64,000 nt of DNA from Sodiomyces alkalinus F11 (Eukaryota > Ascomycota > Sordariomycetes > Glomerellales > Plectosphaerellaceae), in NCBI RefSeq assembly GCF_003711515.1, contig NW_021167081.1, positions 3,218,483-3,282,482 on the forward strand, in the 5' to 3' direction. The number at the start of each line of letters is the position of its first letter. Position 1 is the first letter of the stretch. The notes under the pieces are model-generated. The model was not told where the DNA came from and did no database searches. It saw nothing but the letters and a program-made list of their open reading frames with translations. Shown one piece after another: positions 57,854 to 64,000 of the stretch. The translations under genes were made by a program, and so were the position numbers.

Positions 57854-59735
57854 GTGCTTAAGAAACTAGGTAAACCGAAGGAAGCTTACACGATAGCCTT
57901 AGGGTAATAACCGATATTACTCCTTAGCGTAACGGGGAAAGTCCTTAAGAAGACAATAGTAGGAAGAATCGTGACCGTAGCGGAGGAGTACTAACTCCTC
58001 CCCGCCGGATAAATAGGTAATCGTAGATACCGCGATATAACGGTAGCGGTTAAGGCTATTATAAAAGGAGTATACGCTATATAGGAGCGCGGCAGGACTA
58101 TAGCGTAATTAAAGCTTAATATCCAGGGCGCCTTTAATATAGTACTATACTAAAAACTCCTTAAAGTCCTCGCCTAGTACGGCTTCCCGGATTAGGTCAC
58201 GAAATAGACTTAGTTATAGCTTATAGCGCGCACGGCGCGCCTACGCTTTAAGGGTAACACGGCGTATTAGGTAGAAATCTAGGCGGGAGTCCCCTAAGGA
58301 TCCCCCGTCTCCTTAATCCTTTTTATACTATTTATTAGGACGCTTTACGAAGAACTAATCCGGATACCGCGGGTTATTGTAGTCGGCTTTACTAATAATA
58401 TAAATATCGTGGCCTTTAGACGTAATAAGGCCGTACTACAGGCGTACCTTAAACGGGTATAGTAAGTTTACTAGAGCTAGTTATAAAGGAGCGGACCACG
58501 ATTTAAGCCACGGAAGTACGAGCTCGTCTACTGTATAAGAAAATAACAACCGCCACCGCTCCTACTACGCCTTAAGGGCGTACCGGTGCCGTAAGTTAAA
58601 GAGATAGAGGTCTTAGGGGTTATCCTTAACTAGAAGCTTATATTCCGTCCTTATATTAGGAAACTTAAAGCTGAACTCTTTACCTAGAAATACGCCTTTA
58701 CGCGTCTTATAGTGTTAGTATAGGGCTACTATATCGGGGATACGCGTAAACTATACTAAATAGTAGTCCGGAGCGCTATACTATACGCGGCCCCGGCCTT
58801 TTACACGATAATAAGAAAAGGGGAGAAGCCGAGCGAAGTCCTTAAAGGACTAGCTAGTAAGTACGTATAATACCTATATATTATTACCGGCGCGTATTAG
58901 GCTATTACTATAAAGGTAATTAAGATAAAGGCGGGGGTCCCCCCCCTTAACTTATACTATAACGCCTTAACTATATAAGCGGTGCTACGGGTAAAGGATA
59001 CCTAGATAGAGTAAGCGATACTTTAGGTACGATAAGTAGCCGAAGCGGCTATATAGTATAGAAGACGCGGGGGAGAGGTTAGGCCTTACCTAAGGTCCTA
59101 AAGAATATAGAAGTAGGAGGTTAAGTCCTAGCTCCTTAGGAGGGAATTAGCCTAGCGGTTTTAAGAGGAATAGACGTACCGGTAAAAGTATACCTTACCA
59201 CGCTAATATAATAGCGTGGCTATAGCGTGGATACCCTAATTCGACTATACGGTGCTTAGGAAGTATAAGGGCCTTATGAAACTATAGAGTTCTATCCTTA
59301 CCTAAATTCGAATAAAGAAAATAGGCCTTTACTACTGCCTTTTTACGAGAGGCGTGCTAAAAGCGGCGATACCGCGTTACCGGTACGTTAACGGAGGGCC
59401 GGAGATAGCGGAATATATCGCGCTATGGTGCTAAGATATATTAAGAGAGATATAAGAGCGCCTCGCGGCCGATACGGGCGCGCGCCTACTAATAAAACAG
59501 GATTAGCTCCTAGCGCTCAGGAGTAAGGAGACCGCGGGGAAGGTCGCGAAGTGGTTCGTATAAACTAAGCGCCTCCCGGACTTCCGACTAGCATAGTATC
59601 TAAAAGCGGAGGCGTAGTAAAGCCTTTATAGTGCTAGAACCTCGGGTATAGATATAGGGAGGTAAAGACGACTATAAAGGGAGGTAAAGATAATTATAAA
59701 AGGAATAAGTAAAGGGAGAGTAAGATATTTATTAA
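57854..59735 (+). pseudogene. LINE ORF2, 3' part (RT core and C-terminus)
   Basis: The RT frame resumes after the TAGTA copy: VLKKLGKPKEAYTIAL, then ILLLSVTGKVLKKTIVGRI near 57,917-57,975 and AGVPQGSPVSLILFILFI near 58,280-58,335. The active-site box GFTNNINIVAF at 58,385-58,417 has Asn for both catalytic Asp codons, the change RIP predicts. A thumb and connection region follows. Near 59,265-59,400 it reads LQSSILTQIRIKKIGLYYCLF and YRYVNGGPEIAEYIALW, matching the terminal CCHC-type region of Tad LINE ORF2 with Cys to Tyr. The end is near 59,735. Confidence 0.85.
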
Positions 59736-59789
59736 TAGCCGTTATACGACTATATTACGGGCGCGCTATATTTACTCTTTATCTATATA

Positions 59790-60300
59790 CTTATCGGACT
59801 TATCGTCATTATTATCGGAGCTAATCGTTTTCCTATTTACTAGGATAACCTTATCCTTACCTTTACCCTTATCCTTAGTAGCCGAGGCTGTAGGGTCTCC
59901 TAATAAAAGGATAGAGATACCCTATAATACGCGTTGGTAGCGGGGTTAGCGCGGGGTTCGTGCGGGGTAACTTATAAGGTAGGCGAGGATAAACTCTAAT
60001 ATCTCGCCGTTATAAGCGTAGCTACTATTATAACTCTATAGGGGCGCGGCGGCGGGGGCGGTAACTATACTAATACTATTAGCCCGGTGGAGGGCGGCGC
60101 GGTACGCCTAAAGGGCGTAAGTCTGATAGGTAGCCGCCTATTAATACTTCCGGATATTCTATAATAGGATTAGTAATAAGGATATAGCGTACACGGTATA
60201 ATAGAGAAGGGGAAAACCTATAAAAGGAGTCAGGGCGGCGCGGGCGGCGGCGGCGGCGGCGATAAGGGCGGTAGCAGCGTCGTTATAGGGGGGGGGACCT
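59790..60300 (-). pseudogene. Candidate antisense ORF in the LINE 3' region
   Basis: Read on the minus strand from about 60,300: an Ala-rich helix (DAATALIAAAAAARAAL, including the GGC repeat), then AYRAALHRANSISIVTAPAAA near 60,045-60,105 and GEILEFILAYLISY near 59,965-60,005. A Lys/Asp-rich tail (ATKDKGKGKDKVILVNR; SSDNNDDKSDKYIDKE) ends at a TAA near 59,780. Stops inside are TAG/TAA and the charged tail looks protein-like. No cysteine cluster was found. The 5' extent is unknown and may reach 60,930 in another frame. It could be chance openness in GC-rich DNA. Confidence 0.35.
60237..60261 (+). repeat. GGC trinucleotide microsatellite
   Basis: Six or more (c)ggcgg units in the LINE 3' region, encoding an Ala run on the minus strand. 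Confidence 0.8.
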
Positions 60301-61614
60301 AATAGGAGGATTAGAGGAGTAAGGGAGTAGCGGGGGTATAACGGGGATAAACCGGGGCATAGTAGCTATTATTGTAATTACTATTAATATATTTAACATA
60401 ATAGGCGCCGGCTCCTAAGTCGGGTTAATAAATATAGTATAGAGCGGGGGCGTTACAGAGGCGTAGCGGGAACGCGATAGAATATAAGGGGACTATATAC
60501 TTGGAGGGTTTTAGTAGGGTATAGCCTAGTAGTCTTACGCTAGGAATATAACGTATAAGGTATAGGGCGATAAGCGGATAATAGGGGTAATGGCGGACTA
60601 TACTGGGTTAGAATATAAAGCGGGGGTATAAAGCGGGCGCGACGATAATAGAGCGGGGAACTTATCGTAGAAGGCTAAGGGGTAGCCGGCCTTTTACCCT
60701 TATAGGCGCCGGCACCGGCTCCCCCTTTAGTAATAGAGTTCTTATTACTAGGTATTTAGAGGGGTAGGAGAGTTAAACCGAGGCGGGCGTTACGGGAGCG
60801 GAGCGGGGGCGGCGCGAGGACGGTATAACCCGGGACCCTATTAGATCCCCTACTATATAGCCGAATAGCACCGGGGATCCCGCACGGGAATTCCAGGGCT
60901 ATACCTATATTATACCGACCATGTAAAACTTACCTTAAGAATAATAGCTTAAAGGAGGAAAAGAGGAAAGGAGGAAAAAAGAGGGAAAAAGGGAGGGTTA
61001 TAAGAAAAGGGAGCGGTAGATTAGCCCTATAAGTCACTACGCCTTCTAGGGAACGGTAGCCACGCCCGGCCTATACTATAGCGCCTACCCCGGAGAGCCT
61101 ACGTAGCGCGAGTAAGGGAGGTATATAACTAAATAAGGGCCACTATAAATAGCAGGTATATAAAGGAGGCTTTAGAATAAATAATACATAAAGGAAGGAG
61201 TAAGGGGGGGGGTAGGCGTGCCCCCCCCCTATAGAAGGGAGAGAGGGCATAAAAATGTCCCGCGGCGAGGGAAGAATAACCTCGCCAGATCCGGAATAAA
61301 GGAAAGGATAGCGGTAAGGGACCGTGGCGATAACGCACTAAGGGCGCGTACGACCGACACTGCACCTACTAAACTAACTAGCCGACCCCTATTAGCCACT
61401 AGCCCGGAGGTAAGATCCGGTTTTCGAATAACGATAAAAACGAGGCCGTGGAGCGATACCTTAGCGGCCACGTACGATAGACCTACTTATATAATAAGAG
61501 CATAGGGCTTTTTATCTATTAACAGTTTCCCCTCAAGAATTAGAGAAGGACTATTGCCTAGGTAGATAGCCTAGCTTAGCTAAGCGAGAGCAGAGTAATA
61601 AATAATAATAATAA

Positions 61615-61627
61615 TAGTATATTAAAG
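61615..61627 (+). repeat. Right 13-bp target duplication of the LINE
   Basis: TAGTATATTAAAG after the TAA-repeat tail. It matches 47,432-47,444. Confidence 0.92.
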
Positions 61628-61939
61628 AGGTCTTTGCGTATCCTTAGTAGGAAGGCACCTGAGTATAGCTTCTCAAAGCGGGTGGAAATTGTATACGCGG
61701 TAACTAGGATCTAGAACTTTGTTATAGCTATATATAACCGTTTAACTATAGTTACCGAGGTGTTTAAAGAGGAGGAACGGCTATTATAGCTAGCCGTAGA
61801 GCGTGCTAACCGTAATATCGGTAATGAGGGCGGATTAGAGATATAATACTAGATATCTAAGATAATAGAATAGTAGTAGTAGTTATATGGGATTATTATT
61901 TTATTTAAAGTAAAAAAGATTAAGATATCGATATTTTAA
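61615..61939 (+). pseudogene. Harbinger transposase, 3' part
   Basis: The frame restarts with SILKRSLRILSRKAPEYSF, overlapping the SILK of the 5' part through the target duplication. It continues KRVEIVYAVTRIQNFVI, the usual C-terminal block of Harbinger transposases (VKIVxAxxxLHNF). A Glu-rich tail ends at TAA 61,937-61,939. Together with 46,460-47,444 it gives a transposase of ordinary size. Confidence 0.85.
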
Positions 61940-62056
61940 GTACTATATAGATTATAGTAGCGGAAGGTATAGATAAGATAGAGCTCTACCCGGCACTAGT
62001 CCTTTTCGGGTAGGTGGTAAATATTTCTGGCTAATTAAATGCATAGAAAACAAGGC

Positions 62057-63170
62057 TTAGTCAGAATCTAGATCCATTCTAGCCCTGCGCCTGCCCTTAA
62101 CACTATCACCACTATTACTACTATCACCATTATCACCACTTCCACGCGTAGTATTCCTTTCTTTTATAACCCTATACCTCTTTCAAAACGCCCTTTTACT
62201 ATCGATTTTTACCGTGGTAAATAGCGTTACCTTATTAGGATTTTAAGTCAGGAACTCTACTACCGAAATAACGCTATTAGCGCTATCTGATTCGTCGTAG
62301 AACTCCCTCTCGTAATCGGTAATAGCCTATGTAAAAATAGGCTTATTATAGCTTACCGCTAGTATAAGTAACCCGGTTATTAGAGGATTTTCGGCTTCCT
62401 TTCTACGATACCGCCGTGGAGCGTTATCTAAAAGATCGTTACGAGGGATTAATAAGCCTCTATTACTACTACTATTAGAATCCTAGTATTACTTCCGATT
62501 ACGCTTATAAGCTAGTAGTGGTATAGCTATTATTAACTACTAACGTTTACGTTAATCTAGCTTATATATATCGGTGATATTCTAGCCCGTTATAATAGTA
62601 CTAGGCTATATCTGCTTTAAAAAGCTATCCACCTAACGTATACTACCTTTCCTACGATTACGCCTTTTAACCTCGCCGTATTTAGCCTTAAAGATATCCT
62701 ATTACTCCACGGTTGGTTTAACTATACCTGTTTGATTATCGTAATTATATATACCGGACTTATAGATAAGCGTAAGGACGGCTTATAGCTCTTTTTCCGT
62801 ATTATCGAGCTTTAATACTATCGCCTTAACTATTAGATTAGCTAACGGAAAAGCCTTTTATATCTTAGGTAAGAATTCACTTAGGGCTAGTATCTTAGCT
62901 AACCTCTTATTACTAGTCGTAAATTGGGTATTATCGCGATACGTAGTAACTAATCGCTTAAAGAGATTATATTTTATAGTATCGTTCTAGGCTCCCGGCG
63001 TAGACTATTTACTAGATAAGGAGATATTGAATTAAGACGCCGAGGGGTCCGTTAAGGTGGTTTTCCGGGTATTTGTATCGCTTCTAGATACTGCGTTATC
63101 ACTAAAGGGGTCGGAATCGATAGTATCCTTCCCTTACGCAAGGCCTGCTATTCGATATCTTATATCTACG
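62057..63170 (-). pseudogene. Second Harbinger gene (accessory, Myb-like position)
   Basis: PIF/Harbinger elements typically carry a second gene, often Myb/SANT-like, that helps DNA binding and nuclear import. Here a minus-strand frame ends at TAA 62,057-62,059 with RRRARMDLDSD. Upstream it has TIKYNLFKRLVTTYRDNTQF near 62,920-62,975, KAKYGEVKRRNRRKGSIRQVD near 62,640-62,690, RRYRRKEAENPL near 62,375-62,420, and DYEREFYDESDSANSVISVV near 62,260-62,320. The gene is basic with an acidic/Ser stretch, consistent with a DNA-binding partner. I could not identify three regularly spaced Trp residues; Trp codons would be lost to RIP. The stop lies 117 bp from the transposase stop, convergent. Confidence 0.5.
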
Positions 63171-63479
63171 ACTCGATATCCCCGGATCTAGGGTTAGGTA
63201 TATTACCGAGAGACCCTTCTATAACGTACTCTACGCTAATAGAACCTAAGCCCGCTATATGGATATGGATAGGAGTCGCTACGATAATCTATAATAGCAA
63301 AATAGTAATAACTTTATATTTAAAATACCTAACCCCATACTCCAGATCGGTTCGATATTTACCCGATATAATAACTTTATAAATGCGTCAAAAGGTATAT
63401 CGAAGGTTCGGCCCAGCGCTATAGTAGCGTCTTGGCTGTGTTTATATCTTACACAAATGTTTTGAAAAACGTTAATAAG

Positions 63480-63494
63480 TTGTCGAACGGGGCC
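63480..63494 (-). repeat. Right terminal inverted repeat of the Harbinger element
   Basis: TTGTCGAACGGGGCC followed by TTA. It is the exact reverse complement of 46,211-46,225. Confidence 0.9.
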
Positions 63495-63497
63495 TTA

Positions 63498-63856
63498 ACG
63501 GTATTTAAAAATATACATTTTATAAATATCGTATAAAGCTTTTATATAGATCTAATAGTGTTTCTTATTAGTATTATTAATATTATTACTATTATTATTG
63601 GTACTATGCTTATACTAAGTAGCTATTATATAATATTATATCTAAAAATATACTCCTATGCTAAAAGAAAAGTCGTATATACTTTATGGAAAGGTTAGCA
63701 TACATGGTTATATTTAATATATTCCTTTTCTAAAAATACGAAAATAACTTTATCCCTACCCTTAGTAGAATCCCCTCCTTTTATCTCTCTATACTTATTA
63801 TACCTTTATAATACACTCTTCTACCTCTTATAGCTTAGGGATAATCACCGTGTATA

Positions 63857-63920
<64 letters not shown>

Positions 63921-64000
63921 ATTATTAATATTATTAATTATACTCCGCTATCAAGGGGGGAAAACCCGGGGTCCTATGGAAAACCTCTATGCTTTTCCTT
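63498..64000. other. AT-rich flank right of the Harbinger element
   Basis: This is the sequence next to the prefoldin gene before Harbinger insertion. It is A/T-rich, with an intermediate level of CA and TG. I see no gene in it and nothing that resembles a missing prefoldin exon. Confidence 0.5.
63857..63920 (+). repeat. TTA/ATT trinucleotide microsatellite
   Basis: About twenty uninterrupted ATT units, then interrupted attaat units to about 63,940. Confidence 0.95.

Larger units (their letters stand above)
59740..61595. other. LINE 3' region, GC-rich, little coding on the plus strand
   Basis: This stretch between the ORF2 end and the TAA tail is unusually GC-rich and G-skewed (aggagg, gcgggg), with a GGC microsatellite at 60,237-60,261 and a run of G then C near 61,205-61,230. 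The plus strand shows no plausible long frame. The minus strand does in its left part (next entry). The part from 60,960 to 61,595 shows only short overlapping frames with no recognisable domain. Confidence 0.45.
47445..61614 (+). mobile_element. Tad-like LINE nested in the Harbinger transposase
   Basis: The element is bounded by a 13-bp target duplication and ends in a TAA-repeat tail (61,596-61,614), as Tad-clade LINEs often do. It carries ORF1 with zinc knuckles and ORF2 with endonuclease and reverse transcriptase. Removing the chromovirus and one TAGTA leaves about 6.9 kb, a full-length size. Heavy RIP. A 1.9-kb, partly GC-rich 3' region follows ORF2. Confidence 0.9.
46211..63494 (+). mobile_element. 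PIF/Harbinger DNA transposon, 17.3 kb with nested inserts
   Basis: The terminal inverted repeat GGCCCCGTTCGACAA (46,211-46,225) returns as its exact reverse complement at 63,480-63,494. TTA flanks both ends (46,208-46,210 and 63,495-63,497), the typical 3-bp PIF/Harbinger target duplication. It carries a DDE transposase (+), split by the LINE, and a second gene on the minus strand, converging at 61,939 and 62,057. Without inserts it would be about 3.1 kb, a normal size. It landed 61 bp after the stop codon of the prefoldin gene. The TIRs and the first 90 bp are un-RIPed, the interior is heavily RIPed. Confidence 0.92.

Noticed and set aside
61218..61505. Overlapping frames of 78-95 codons on both strands near 61,130-61,505
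   Set aside because: They overlap each other in several frames within skewed GC-rich DNA, with no domain and no conservation I can see.
63857..63940. The long TTA run as a possible LINE tail
   Set aside because: No LINE sequence lies upstream of it and no target duplication flanks it. It is a plain microsatellite.

Overview
The window looks like a transposon graveyard from a filamentous ascomycete (Pezizomycotina). CpA and TpG are nearly absent over most of it, TpA is greatly over-represented and CpG is kept. Degraded frames carry TAG/TAA at Gln or Trp positions, Tyr at Cys positions and Asn at Asp positions. This is the mark of repeat-induced point mutation (RIP: C to T in CpA, on either strand). 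I judged this by eye and counted nothing. I see no tRNA, rRNA or CRISPR. The only host-type gene I find is a four-exon prefoldin subunit 5 gene (45,510-46,146) in an un-RIPed island of about 0.9 kb.

Layout: 1-7,190, a Gypsy element (family A, + strand) with an extra unknown ORF after its integrase. 8,050-8,880, a minus-strand relative of that ORF. 8,930-10,560, an orphan Gag. About 11,000-21,880, Gypsy I (+), cut in its reverse transcriptase by a complete chromodomain element, Gypsy II (14,174-21,393, 5-bp target duplication). 21,890-26,044, a second family A copy in inverted orientation, broken at its RT active site. 26,045-32,848, a lightly mutated Copia element (minus) whose two flanks do not match. 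32,849-45,359, Copia fragments, including Copia III split by complete Copia II (35,762-41,935).

Right of the prefoldin gene lies a triple nest. A PIF/Harbinger DNA transposon (46,211-63,494, TSD TTA) is split inside its transposase by a Tad-like LINE (47,445-61,614, 13-bp TSD). The LINE is split inside its reverse transcriptase by a chromovirus (50,605-57,848, 509-bp LTRs, TSD TAGTA). The right edge is AT-rich flank with a long TTA repeat.

The most interesting signal is a set of antisense ORFs in the 3' regions of retroelements. In the chromovirus a 167-codon antisense frame converges on pol, with 7 bp between stop codons, and encodes a Zn2Cys6-like cysteine pattern followed by a charged, coiled-coil-like helix. 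Gypsy II has a longer antisense frame with a comparable six-cysteine pattern after the C-to-Y changes are allowed for. The LINE 3' region has a weaker antisense candidate. Unrelated retroelements carrying antisense zinc-cluster-like proteins would be a recurrent accessory system. All readings were made by eye on RIP-damaged DNA; domain borders are good to roughly 50-100 bp, while LTR, TSD, TIR and exon borders were read base by base.
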